Shown here piece after piece: positions 36,971-45,177 of a stretch of 64,000 nucleotides of DNA (its first letter is position 1; the number at the start of each line of letters is the position of its first letter). Below the pieces are notes generated by a model that worked only from the letters and a program-made list of their open reading frames with translations, was not told the DNA's origin and did no database searches. Source of the DNA: Pseudarthrobacter enclensis (lineage in GTDB: Bacteria > Actinomycetota > Actinomycetes > Actinomycetales > Micrococcaceae); NCBI RefSeq assembly GCF_001457025.1, contig NZ_KQ758599.1, positions 930,001-994,000 of the forward strand. The letters are read 5' to 3'. The translations under genes were made by a program, and so were the position numbers.

Positions 36971-36973
36971 GGT
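36968..36973 (+). promoter_or_regulatory. -10 box, leaderless FAH-family gene
   Basis: TAGGGT overlaps the stop codon of the preceding gene, then seven bases, then ATG at 36981. AAGGACC also lies just before the ATG but is too close for a normal ribosome binding site. Confidence 0.45.
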
Positions 36974-36980
36974 AAGGACC

Positions 36981-37757
36981 ATGCGTATTGCGAGGTTTGT
37001 CGTCGATTCCGATCCCCTGTACGGCGTTGTTGAAGGTGACGCCGGCAGCGAGGAAATCACTGTCATCCAGGGTGACCCGTTCTTCAATGGCGTGGAGCGC
37101 ACGTCCGTCCGGCACAAGCTGGAGGACGTCCGGCTGCTGGCCCCGATCATTCCCCGCAGCAAGGTCATCGGGGTGGGCCGGAACTTCGTGGAGCACGCCC
37201 ATGAACTCGGCAATGAAGTCCCCGCGCAGCCGCTGCTGTTCCTGAAGCCCAATACGGCCGTCGTCGGCCCCAACGACCCCGTGGTGCTCCCGGACTTCTC
37301 GGAGGAAGTCTCGTTCGAGGCGGAGCTGTGCGTCGTCATCGGCCGGATCTGCAAGGACGTCCCCGAAGACAGGGTAGATGACGTCATCTTCGGGTACACC
37401 TGCGGCAACGACCTGACGGCCCGGGACGTCCAGAAGTCCGACCTGCAGTGGACCCGTGCCAAGGGCTTCGACACGTCTGCGCCCCTGGGGCCGTGGATCG
37501 AGACCGACCTGGATACCGAGGACCTGCAGATCGTGGGCCGGCTCAACGGCGATGTTCGCCAGGACGGCAACACCAGCCAGATGATCCGCGGCGTCCGGGA
37601 ACTGGTGTCCATCGTGTCCCAGGCCTTCACCCTGCTGCCGGGCGACGTGATCATGACCGGAACCCCCGCCGGCGTGGGCCTGTGCAACGACGGGGACCGG
37701 TACGAGGTGGAAATCGAGGGCATTGGGCGGCTGTCCAACCCGATTGTCCGCCGCTAG
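36981..37757 (+). CDS. fumarylacetoacetate hydrolase (FAH) family protein
   Basis: A 258-residue enzyme of the FAH/2-hydroxyhepta-2,4-diene-1,7-dioate isomerase family. Metal-binding acidic residues are in [17 protein letters not shown] (E-x-E) and the downstream Asp in [15 protein letters not shown]. The signature [31 protein letters not shown] is near the C-terminus. Family members hydrolyse acylpyruvates or isomerise or decarboxylate related ketoacids, or decarboxylate oxaloacetate; the precise substrate is unknown. It sits between the hydrolase and gltX, an order I recall as common in Micrococcales. Confidence 0.92.
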   Translation: MRIARFVVDSDPLYGVVEGDAGSEEITVIQGDPFFNGVERTSVRHKLEDVRLLAPIIPRSKVIGVGRNFVEHAHELGNEVPAQPLLFLKPNTAVVGPNDPVVLPDFSEEVSFEAELCVVIGRICKDVPEDRVDDVIFGYTCGNDLTARDVQKSDLQWTRAKGFDTSAPLGPWIETDLDTEDLQIVGRLNGDVRQDGNTSQMIRGVRELVSIVSQAFTLLPGDVIMTGTPAGVGLCNDGDRYEVEIEGIGRLSNPIVRR

Positions 37758-37807
37758 GACGAACGCCGCCGTGGCGGCAGGCACCAGACGGTAAAGTTGA
37801 AGCCACT

Positions 37808-39322
37808 ATGACTATCGCTTCTTCGTCGCCTGCCGCCTCCATTCCGCCCGTCACTGCGGAAACCCCTGTCCGGGTCCGTTTCTGCCCCTCACCCACCGGT
37901 ACCCCGCACGTGGGCCTGATCCGCACGGCCCTGTTCAACTGGGCCTACGCACGGCACACCAAGGGCACCCTGGTGTTCCGCATCGAGGACACGGACGCCG
38001 CACGGGACAGCGAGGAAAGCTACCACCAGCTGCTCGATGCGCTGAAGTGGCTCGGCATTGACTGGGATGAGGGCGTCGAGGTGGGCGGCCCGCACGAACC
38101 GTACCGGCAGTCGCAGCGCAGCGACATCTACCAGGACGTCATCAAGCGGCTCCACGACGGCGGATTCATCTACGAGTCCTTCTCCACCCCGGAGGAGATT
38201 GAAGCGCGGCACCGCGCAGCAGGCCGCGACCCCAAGCTTGGCTACGACGGCTTCGACCGGCACCTGACCGATGAGCAGCTCGCGCAGTACAGGGCCGAGG
38301 GGCGGCAGGCAGTCCTCCGCCTGCGCATGCCGGACGAGGACATCACGTTCACCGACCTGGTCCGCGGCGACATCACCTTCAAGGCCGGGTCCGTGCCGGA
38401 CTTTGCCGTGGTCCGGGCCAACGGCGCACCGCTCTACACGCTGGTGAACCCCGTGGACGACGCCCTGATGGGCATCACCCATGTGCTTCGCGGCGAAGAC
38501 CTGCTCAGCTCCACCCCGCGGCAGATTGCGCTCTACCGTGCGCTGTACGCCATCGGCGTGGCAGAGTACATGCCGGAGTTCGGCCACCTGCCCTACGTCA
38601 TGGGGCAGGGAAACAAGAAGCTTTCCAAGCGGGATCCGGAGTCGAGCCTGTTCCTGCACCGCGAGCGTGGCTTCATTCCCGAAGGCCTGCTGAACTACCT
38701 CTCCCTGTTGGGCTGGTCCCTCAGCGCCGACGAGGATATCTTCACCGTTGAACAGCTGGTGGAGCACTTCGACATCCACGACGTCCTGGCCAACCCCGCG
38801 CGCTTCGACCTGAAGAAGGCCGAGGCCATCAACGGAACCCACGTGCGGATGCTGGCCCCCGAGGTGTTCCGGGACCGGGTCACCCACTACCTGCGCGAGG
38901 CAGGCCTGGTCGGCGAGATCCTGACCGACCGGGAAGAGGAGATCGTCACCGAAGCCGCGCCGCTGATCCAGGAACGCATCACCCTGCTGGGGGAGGCCCC
39001 CGAGATGATTTCCTTCCTGTTCAAGGACGACGCCGCCGTCGATATTGCCGATGACGCCCGGAAGGGCCTGCCGGAAAACCTTCCTGAGGTCCTCGATGCC
39101 GCCATCAACGCCCTCGAACCGGTCCAGGACTGGACACCGGATACCATCCAGGCTGCCCTGAAGCAGGCGCTCGTCGAAGACCTGGGACTCAAGCCCCGGC
39201 TGGCCTTCGGTCCTGTTCGGACCGGTGTGTCCGGCCGCCGGGTCTCGCCGCCGCTGTTCGAGTCGATGGTCATCCTGGGCAAGGAATCGTCGCTGCGCCG
39301 TCTCCGGGCCTTCCGCGGCTGA
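37808..39322 (+). CDS. gltX: glutamyl-tRNA synthetase (discriminating status unknown)
   Basis: A 504-residue class I synthetase. The HIGH-type motif is [21 protein letters not shown], followed by [16 protein letters not shown]. The KMSKS equivalent is [12 protein letters not shown]. The C-terminal all-helical anticodon-binding domain ends [19 protein letters not shown]. The start at 37808 fits the first conserved residues at ~23. TAAAGT at 37792-37797 gives a leader of only about four bases. Its stop (TGA) shares one base with the ATG of the HAD gene. It charges the tRNA-Glu encoded at 42146, among others. Confidence 0.96.
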   Translation: MTIASSSPAASIPPVTAETPVRVRFCPSPTGTPHVGLIRTALFNWAYARHTKGTLVFRIEDTDAARDSEESYHQLLDALKWLGIDWDEGVEVGGPHEPYRQSQRSDIYQDVIKRLHDGGFIYESFSTPEEIEARHRAAGRDPKLGYDGFDRHLTDEQLAQYRAEGRQAVLRLRMPDEDITFTDLVRGDITFKAGSVPDFAVVRANGAPLYTLVNPVDDALMGITHVLRGEDLLSSTPRQIALYRALYAIGVAEYMPEFGHLPYVMGQGNKKLSKRDPESSLFLHRERGFIPEGLLNYLSLLGWSLSADEDIFTVEQLVEHFDIHDVLANPARFDLKKAEAINGTHVRMLAPEVFRDRVTHYLREAGLVGEILTDREEEIVTEAAPLIQERITLLGEAPEMISFLFKDDAAVDIADDARKGLPENLPEVLDAAINALEPVQDWTPDTIQAALKQALVEDLGLKPRLAFGPVRTGVSGRRVSPPLFESMVILGKESSLRRLRAFRG

Positions 39323-40068
39323 TGACCGTGGCCAGCACCGCGGCCGGCGGCGTCATGAAATCCCGTTTCGGAACCGTCAAGGGCGTCCTGTTCGACATCG
39401 ACGACACCCTTGTGGATCTCGAGTACTCGATGACCACGGCGCTGCGTGAGGTCAGCGAACATCTCCTGCCCGGCCTGGACCAGGCCGGATGGGAGCGGTT
39501 CGGCCGTATCTTCACGCACGAGACCACGCATTACTACGACCAGTACCTCGCCGGCGAGCTGACGTTCAACGAACAAAGGCTGCTGCGCGGGCGTGCGGCA
39601 CTGGGCCACTTCGGTATCGAATTGGCCGACGGCGAAGAATCTCACCAGTGGCTGACCGCCTACATCCAGAAGCAGCCGTCCTACGTGAAGCCGTTTCCGG
39701 ACGTGCTGCCCCTGCTGGATGTCCTGGACCGTGCCGGGATTCCGTATGGCGCCGTGAGCAACAATGTCCACGACTACCAGCGTGCCAAGCTCGACGGAGC
39801 GGGGCTGGACCGGGTGACCCACCTGGTGGGTACCGACACCCTGGGCGTGGCCAAGCCAAATCCGGCCATTTACCTTGAAGGTGTCCGCCTGCTGGGGACG
39901 GAGGCGTCCCAGACCCTCTACATCGGGGACAACCTGCTCCTTGACGCGGAGGGTTCAACCTCGGCAGGACTTCTCGGCGTGTGGCTGAACCGGACTGCGG
40001 AGACCGCCGCGGACTTCTCCGGGACGGCGGTCTCCACGCTCGATGAGCTGGTGCCCCTCTTCGAGTAG
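39322..40068 (+). CDS. HAD superfamily hydrolase
   Basis: A 248-residue phosphatase-like protein. Motif I is GVLFDIDDTLVDLEYS (nucleophile Asp plus general acid Asp), motif II is GAVSNNVHD, motif III is the Lys in GVAKPNPAIY, and motif IV is YIGDNLLLDAEGS. A helical cap is inserted after motif I. It is a class I HAD and probably acts on a small phosphorylated metabolite. The ATG at 39322 overlaps the gltX stop, so it is coupled; a later ATG (MKSRFGTVKG) is a possible alternative start. It converges on the LxxG gene with only 19 bp between stops. Confidence 0.92.
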   Translation: MTVASTAAGGVMKSRFGTVKGVLFDIDDTLVDLEYSMTTALREVSEHLLPGLDQAGWERFGRIFTHETTHYYDQYLAGELTFNEQRLLRGRAALGHFGIELADGEESHQWLTAYIQKQPSYVKPFPDVLPLLDVLDRAGIPYGAVSNNVHDYQRAKLDGAGLDRVTHLVGTDTLGVAKPNPAIYLEGVRLLGTEASQTLYIGDNLLLDAEGSTSAGLLGVWLNRTAETAADFSGTAVSTLDELVPLFE

Positions 40069-40087
40069 CTGCGTCGCTGCTCCGGGC

Positions 40088-41641
40088 TCAGTCCGCCCGG
40101 GGCCGCGCCGCCCGGCGCCGCAGGCCCAGATAGGCAGCCGCGCCGCCAGCCAGCAGCAGGACGATCAGGGCCACGGCGGCAGCCGGGCCGTCGAGCCAGG
40201 AGGATGGCGAGACTGCCGCCACCTTTCCTTGGAGTTCTTCAGTTCCGGCGGCGATCCGGGCATTGCCGTCGGCCAGCTTGCCGGCCCCCTCGGCCAGCCT
40301 TCCCGTGCCGTCGGCCAGCTTGCTGCTGCCTGACTGCAGTTTTGCGGCGCCGTCGCTTAGCTTGCCGGTGCCGTCGGACAACGCGCGCGCTCCCGCCAGG
40401 AGTCCGGGGTTGGCCGGTCCGCCGTCGGCGTTGATGCCGGCCATGAGCCTGCTGGTGCCGTCCTGGAGGTTGTTGGCGGCATAGATGAGCCCGGGGCTGT
40501 CCGGGTTTCCGGGTACCCCGTCCATCCCTGTCCGTATCCTGGCTGTGCCGTCTGCCAGCAGCGATGTTCCCAGGACAATTCCGGGGCTCTGCGGGTCCGT
40601 GGAGTTGAGGCGTCCGGCGAGGGTGGCAAAACCTGATGTCAGCCGGTTGGCGCCGTCATTCAACTGTGCTGCACCGGCGTTGAGCCGGCCGGTACCCGAT
40701 GTGAGGCGGGTGGCGCCGTCGTTCAAGGCAGCGGCCCCGGCATCGAGTTTGCCGGCCCCTTCGTCAAGCTGGGCGGCCCCTGCATAGGCGCGGCGGCCGC
40801 CGTCGGCGAGCTTGGCAATTTTGTCTTTCAGCAGGGCGAGTGGCACCAGCCCCTGGGGGCCATTCGCCGCTGCCTCCAGCTGGTCCAGCCCCTGGCTGAG
40901 TGCCGCCAGTCCCTCGCCGGCGGCGGGGTCGTTGCCGGCGCCCGGGTACCCCTTGAGCTGCCCGGTTCCCGCTGCCAGCCTGCTGGTGCCGTCTTTGACC
41001 GCCGCCGTTCCGGCACCCAGCTCCTTGGCTCCTGTATCCAGCTGCCCGGCGCCGGCGGCGAGCTCGTTTGTGCCGGCGGCCAGCTGTCCTGCGCCGTCAG
41101 CGAGGTTGTTCGGTGCGTTTCCTGCCGGTGTGGGTGTGAGCGTTGCCGTCAGCTCTACCGCGCCGGATTTGAGTTTCTGTGCTCCATCGTCCACCTGGTA
41201 GACGCCGGGGACGAGCTTGTTCAGGACGTCGTTCTGAAGTTTGGTGGTCCCCGCGTGCAGCTTTTCAGCACCGGGAGCCAACCTGTCCCTGACACCCGTG
41301 TAGATATCACCGGCACCGGACTGGACGGCGAGGGCGCCCGAATTCAGGGCGGTGCTGCCCTCCTTCAACGTGGGGGAACCGCTGTCGGTGCGGGTAGCCC
41401 CTGGAATGGCCGCGCCCGCGCCCGACGCCAGCTGCCCGGACCCGTCCCTCAGCTGCGATGCACCTGCGGCAGCTTCCCGGGCTCCGGCCGAAAGCCTGGC
41501 AGCCCCACCGGAAATCTGGCCGGTGAGGTAGGTGTAGAAAGCCAGGAACAGGACAAGGATGAGAGATAGCGCAAGGATCGCGATGGACTGGGATCTGGTT
41601 CTGCGGATTTCCGATGCAATGGCTGTTGTGCGGGTTGTCAA
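40088..41641 (-). CDS. LxxG heptad-repeat membrane protein (YhgE/Pip-like repeats)
   Basis: A 517-residue protein. One helix near the N-terminus (residues ~20-42) and one near the C-terminus (~480-505) bracket about 420 extracellular residues dominated by about 30 copies of a Leu-x-x-Gly heptad (for example LADGAGQLAAGTNELAAGAGQL). This is the 'X-X-X-Leu-X-X-Gly heptad repeat' seen in phage-infection protein Pip/YhgE ectodomains, forming a long helical rod. A canonical YhgE has more helices at the C-terminus. The start is TTG at 41641 with AGGAAG six bases upstream. Function unknown: a surface rod or ESX/YukD-linked role is possible. Tandem palindromes precede it. Confidence 0.82.
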   Translation of the reverse strand: MTTRTTAIASEIRRTRSQSIAILALSLILVLFLAFYTYLTGQISGGAARLSAGAREAAAGASQLRDGSGQLASGAGAAIPGATRTDSGSPTLKEGSTALNSGALAVQSGAGDIYTGVRDRLAPGAEKLHAGTTKLQNDVLNKLVPGVYQVDDGAQKLKSGAVELTATLTPTPAGNAPNNLADGAGQLAAGTNELAAGAGQLDTGAKELGAGTAAVKDGTSRLAAGTGQLKGYPGAGNDPAAGEGLAALSQGLDQLEAAANGPQGLVPLALLKDKIAKLADGGRRAYAGAAQLDEGAGKLDAGAAALNDGATRLTSGTGRLNAGAAQLNDGANRLTSGFATLAGRLNSTDPQSPGIVLGTSLLADGTARIRTGMDGVPGNPDSPGLIYAANNLQDGTSRLMAGINADGGPANPGLLAGARALSDGTGKLSDGAAKLQSGSSKLADGTGRLAEGAGKLADGNARIAAGTEELQGKVAAVSPSSWLDGPAAAVALIVLLLAGGAAAYLGLRRRAARPRAD

Positions 41642-41742
41642 CGCTGACTTCCTAACCCGCCGGCGGACGACGCTGCCCGACGGCGAAGACCATGGTGGTG
41701 GGAACGTTCTGTCCCGTCATGCCTGCCCGGGGATGGGCAGCT

Positions 41743-41781
41743 TGAAGTTACTCGCTGGTAACTTGCTCGACAGTAACTTCA
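41743..41781. promoter_or_regulatory. tandem palindromic operators, TetR-like
   Basis: On the minus strand AAGTTACCAGCGAGTAACTT is a perfect 7-bp inverted repeat with a 6-bp spacer (plus-strand 41745-41764). A third half-site GTAACTTC at 41774-41781 makes a second, imperfect palindrome with core TTACTGTCGAGCAA. The TTAC(N6)GTAA pattern is typical of TetR-family operators. They lie 100-140 bp upstream of the LxxG protein start. The 302-bp gap 41642-41943 otherwise holds only the tRNA-Gln promoter and leader. Confidence 0.7.
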
Positions 41782-41849
41782 GGTATGCCGGCAGGCAAGG
41801 GGTCCACCGGAGCTTTCCGCGGCTGTGACCGGCGGCACCCCAGTTCGAT

Positions 41850-41878
41850 TTGTGCGAGCCGAAAGTCTCGGGTAGAGT
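41850..41878 (+). promoter_or_regulatory. promoter of tRNA-Gln
   Basis: TTGTGC (41850-41855), 17 bases, TAGAGT (41873-41878). Transcription would start near 41885, about 60 bases before the tRNA. Confidence 0.7.
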
Positions 41879-41943
41879 ATTTTCTCGTGCTGAGGCGCAC
41901 GGAGCAGGGGGAAAGCCCCTGAAGTCCGGCCCGAAAGTACCAT

Positions 41944-42015
41944 TGGGATATGGTGTAATTGGCAACACTACGGTTTCTGGTACCGTCATTCTAGGTTCGA
42001 GTCCTGGTATCCCAG
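41944..42015 (+). tRNA. tRNA-Gln (anticodon CTG)
   Basis: A 72-nt cloverleaf: acceptor TGGGATA/TATCCCA with discriminator G, anticodon stem ACGGT/ACCGT around TTCTGGT giving CTG, and T arm with GGTTCGAGTCC. CCA is not encoded. Confidence 0.97.
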
Positions 42016-42145
42016 CTCTGGTTTTGGATTGCTTTTAGGAATTCATTACAAGACGATTCCCGCCGGTTCGCCGATTTGGAATTGAAGCGAAGTGTATGAA
42101 ACAATCACTGAGCTTGAACGGCAGAAATGCGGTTCGAAAAGTACT

Positions 42146-42218
42146 GGCCCCATCGTATAGCGGCCTAGTACGCCGCCCTCTCACGGCGGTAACGCGGGTT
42201 CGAATCCCGCTGGGGTCA
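42146..42218 (+). tRNA. tRNA-Glu (anticodon CTC)
   Basis: A 73-nt cloverleaf: acceptor GGCCCCA/TGGGGTC (one G-U pair), anticodon stem CCGCC/GGCGG around CTCTCAC giving CTC, and T arm with GGGTTCGAATCCC. The next three bases are CCA, by chance or encoded. Confidence 0.97.
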
Positions 42219-42223
42219 CCATG

Positions 42224-42257
42224 AAATGGTCCCGGGCATTTGCCCGGGGCCATTTTT
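42224..42257 (+). terminator. terminator of tRNA-Glu
   Basis: A 14-bp stem (42224-42237 with 42242-42255, one G-U pair) with loop ATTT and a T-run, starting six bases after the tRNA. Confidence 0.92.
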
Positions 42258-42341
42258 CTTGTGCCAAATCTGAGTCGGGCCCGGGTATTTCTTGAGGATC
42301 AGGCCACTAGTCTTTCCACAACACGACGTGGGGGAGACGCT

Positions 42342-43397
42342 TTGCTGGGAACCAGGTTTGCTGAGGGCCGGAATTCTCTGAACGCATTGCGGCTGATTCT
42401 TGCCGCAACCGTCATTGTCTCCCACTCCTGGTGGCTCGGAGGTTACGGCCCGGAGCCGCAGCCCGGCGGCCTCAAGCTTGGGAGCTGGGCCGTGCTTGGT
42501 TTCTTCGGAATATCGGGTTACCTGATCTCACTGAGCCGCTTGCGGGCGCGAAGGTCCCTGGATTACGCCAGCGCGAGGTTCTTCCGGATCTTTCCGGGCC
42601 TGGCAGTATGTGTGGCAGTGGTGGCCTTCATTTTCGCACCCCTGACAGCGGCTGCCACAGGCAATGCCTACTCCATCTCGGGCGGACTGTTGTTTTTCAT
42701 CACCAACCTCTCGGCGGGTACGCCCGGAGTTGCCGTTGCTGGAATTCCGGGGTCCCTGGACGGTGTCCATGATCCGGCGTCATGGAACGGCCCCCTGTGG
42801 ACGCTCTTCTGGGAAGTTGTCTGCTACGTCCTGGTCGGAGTTGTCCTGAGGTTTCTGAGGCCTCAGCTTGCCCGCGTTGCACTGTTGGTGCCGTTCGTCC
42901 TCGGCTCCGCCTACGTTTTCACCCTCGATGCGGGCTGGGGACCGGTGCCAACCCCTCCTGATTGGCCCCTGGTTCCGGTCCTGACCTTCCTCGCCGGCTC
43001 GCTCACCTGCTTGTTTAGGGATTCCATTCCGGCACACCGGACAGTGATAGCGGTGGCAGCCATCGCAGTCGCCGCCGTGGCTGGCTCAGGGTTTGCTGCG
43101 TCATTGGTCCATGTGCCGTTGGCCGTTCTGCTCATCATGGGATCGCTGTTCCTGCCGTTGGCTGGAAAGGGCAACCAGCCCGATCTGTCGTTTGGCCTCT
43201 ACATATACGGCTGGCCGGTTCAGCAGATGCTGGCTGCTGCAGAACTTCCGGCATACATGCCTCCGCTGGCTTTCGCTGCCGCGGCATTGGCCGCAACCGC
43301 CCCGTTGGCGTGGATGTCGTGGCGCGGCATCGAGAGTCCGGCGCAGCTTTGGAGCCGCGCGAGAATGAGCCCATCAATCAAGGTCGGGCTGGCATGA
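42342..43397 (+). CDS. acyltransferase family 3 membrane protein (OafA/YrhL type)
   Basis: A 351-residue multi-spanning protein. It begins EGRNSLNALRLILAATVIVSHSWWLGG, the usual first helix with the catalytic-type His, followed by FFGISGYLISLSRLRARRSLDYASARFFRIFPG, a family hallmark. About ten helices are predicted. The family O-acetylates or O-acylates envelope polysaccharides, lipids or antibiotics, using donors at the membrane. TTG at 42342 is taken as the start because GGGGGAG lies five bases upstream; a longer frame to 42240 runs through the tRNA terminator. GC content is visibly lower than in its neighbours, so it may be acquired. Confidence 0.85.
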   Translation: MLGTRFAEGRNSLNALRLILAATVIVSHSWWLGGYGPEPQPGGLKLGSWAVLGFFGISGYLISLSRLRARRSLDYASARFFRIFPGLAVCVAVVAFIFAPLTAAATGNAYSISGGLLFFITNLSAGTPGVAVAGIPGSLDGVHDPASWNGPLWTLFWEVVCYVLVGVVLRFLRPQLARVALLVPFVLGSAYVFTLDAGWGPVPTPPDWPLVPVLTFLAGSLTCLFRDSIPAHRTVIAVAAIAVAAVAGSGFAASLVHVPLAVLLIMGSLFLPLAGKGNQPDLSFGLYIYGWPVQQMLAAAELPAYMPPLAFAAAALAATAPLAWMSWRGIESPAQLWSRARMSPSIKVGLA

Positions 43398-43404
43398 TGT
43401 TTCT

Positions 43405-45177
43405 GTGACCTCTCCGAATGAACGCGGCCAGGCGTACCCGCAGGAGCAGCAAAGCGCGGCAGCGGTGGCGCTCCTGGAGCAGGTCCGCGCCTCGCTGGCT
43501 GAAGCAGCCCTGCCCCTGGACCTTCCCGGAGCCGAACAGGCACGCCGTGACGCCGCCGCCGGCGTTGCGCAGCTCGACGACTACATCCTTCCGCGCTACC
43601 GCAACCTCGATGCCCCGCTGCTCGCTGTCGTCGGGGGTTCCACGGGGGCCGGAAAATCCACGCTCGTGAACGCCCTGGCGGGCCACCCCGTCACCAGGGC
43701 CGGTGCCATCCGCCCCACGACACGCCAGCCGCTGCTCCTGCATAACCCCGACGAAGGGGCCTGGTTTGAAGGCAGCCGGGTCCTTCCCGGCCTGGGACGG
43801 ATCCGCGGGTCCGTGGCAGCCGGCCCTGTTCCTTCCGCCGCGTCCACCGACCCCCGGCAGGCCGCGACCTCTTCCCTGGTCCTGCTTGGCGACGCGGCCA
43901 TACCGGCAGGAATAGCACTTCTGGATGCCCCGGATGTGGACAGCATTTCCGATGACAACCGCAAGTTGGCGGGCCAGCTGCTGGCCGCGGCCGACCTCTG
44001 GATCTTCGTGACCACGGCCAACAGGTATGCCGATGCTGTCCCGTGGCAGCTGCTCCTTGACGCCGCCGCCCGGGACATCATGGTTGCCGTGGTTTTGGAC
44101 CGCGTTCCGGCCGGCGCCGAAGACGAGGTCAGCGCGGACCTGCGGAGGCTCCTCGACCAGGAAGGACTGGGCAAGGCCCGGCTTTTCGTCATCTCCGAGG
44201 CCGTGCTGGACGCCGCCGGGATGCTGCCCGCCGGATCCGTCCTGCCCCTGCAGACATGGCTCGCCGAACTCGCCACCGACGCCGCCGGACGCGCCGACGT
44301 GGCGCGCAGGACCCTGGACGGTGCGGTCCGCGCATTGGCCGGCCGCACAGCGGGCATCGCGGCGGCCGTTACCGCGCAGCAGCGGGCGGCGTCCTTCCTC
44401 GAGGACACCACCGCAGCCGCCTACCGGGACGCAGCGGCACGCATCCTGGATGCTACCCGGGACGGTGCGCTCCTCCGCGGCGAAGTGCTGGCCCGCTGGC
44501 AGGACTTCGTGGGCACCGGAGAGTTCTTCCGGTCCCTCGAGCAGAACGTGGGCCGGTTCCGCGACCGCATGGGAGCTTTCTTCCGCGGTGAGCCAGCCCC
44601 GGCCGTCAAGGTGGAAACAGCCATCGAAACAGGCCTGCAGGCAGTCATCGTGGATGAGGCCGCGAACGCCGCCGAGGAAACGGACCGCCGCTGGAGGTCG
44701 GACCAGGCCGGCAGGCAACTGCTGGGCACCGACGACCTGTCCGGGACGGGGCCCGGCTTCGCCGATCAGGCAGCAGCTGAGATCCGCGCCTGGCAGGCAG
44801 CGCTGATGGAACTCATCCGCACCGAAGGCCAGGGCAAACGCACCCAGGCACGGTGGCTGTCCTTTGGTATCAACGGGCTCGGGGCCGCGCTGATGATTGT
44901 GGTGTTCTCCATGACGGCGGGATTGACCGGGCTTGAAGTCGGCGTGGCCGGCGGCACCGCCGTCGTCGGCCAGCGCCTGCTCGAAGCAGTGTTCGGGGAG
45001 GACGCCGTCCGCCGCATGGCCGAGAAGGCGCGCACCGACCTCGCGTCCCGGTGTGAGCGGCTTCTGGCCACAGAGCAGCAACGGTTCCTGGCCCGGCTGC
45101 CCGCGGGGGACGGCGGCGCAGGCAATGAACTGGAGGCCCAATCCGATGCCCTGGCACGGCTGGCGGGCCGTTCGTGA
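43405..45177 (+). CDS. dynamin-like GTPase
   Basis: A 590-residue protein. The P-loop is GGSTGAGKST (77-86), followed by the switch region with RPTTRQPLLL, and LLDAPDVDS in place of the DxxG motif. The base-recognition NKxD is not obvious: the matching place reads VVLDRVPAG. After the GTPase domain come long Ala/Arg/Glu-rich helices, then two adjacent hydrophobic segments at ~485-530 (ALMIVVFSMTAGL and VGVAGGTAVVG), then a short helical tail. This matches actinobacterial dynamin-family proteins, which remodel or tether membranes. The start is GTG at 43405, with CATGAT six bases upstream. It is coupled to the next gene by GTGA. Confidence 0.85.
   Translation: MTSPNERGQAYPQEQQSAAAVALLEQVRASLAEAALPLDLPGAEQARRDAAAGVAQLDDYILPRYRNLDAPLLAVVGGSTGAGKSTLVNALAGHPVTRAGAIRPTTRQPLLLHNPDEGAWFEGSRVLPGLGRIRGSVAAGPVPSAASTDPRQAATSSLVLLGDAAIPAGIALLDAPDVDSISDDNRKLAGQLLAAADLWIFVTTANRYADAVPWQLLLDAAARDIMVAVVLDRVPAGAEDEVSADLRRLLDQEGLGKARLFVISEAVLDAAGMLPAGSVLPLQTWLAELATDAAGRADVARRTLDGAVRALAGRTAGIAAAVTAQQRAASFLEDTTAAAYRDAAARILDATRDGALLRGEVLARWQDFVGTGEFFRSLEQNVGRFRDRMGAFFRGEPAPAVKVETAIETGLQAVIVDEAANAAEETDRRWRSDQAGRQLLGTDDLSGTGPGFADQAAAEIRAWQAALMELIRTEGQGKRTQARWLSFGINGLGAALMIVVFSMTAGLTGLEVGVAGGTAVVGQRLLEAVFGEDAVRRMAEKARTDLASRCERLLATEQQRFLARLPAGDGGAGNELEAQSDALARLAGRS

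Noticed and set aside
41639..41645. TTGACA as a -35 promoter element inside the LxxG gene start
   Set aside because: It is the TTG start codon plus the next codon; AGGAAG six bases before supports translation start, and no -10 is at 17 bases.
42146..42260. Genomic-island boundary at tRNA-Glu
   Set aside because: No integrase, no direct repeat of the tRNA 3' end downstream in the window, and housekeeping-like genes resume after one gene.
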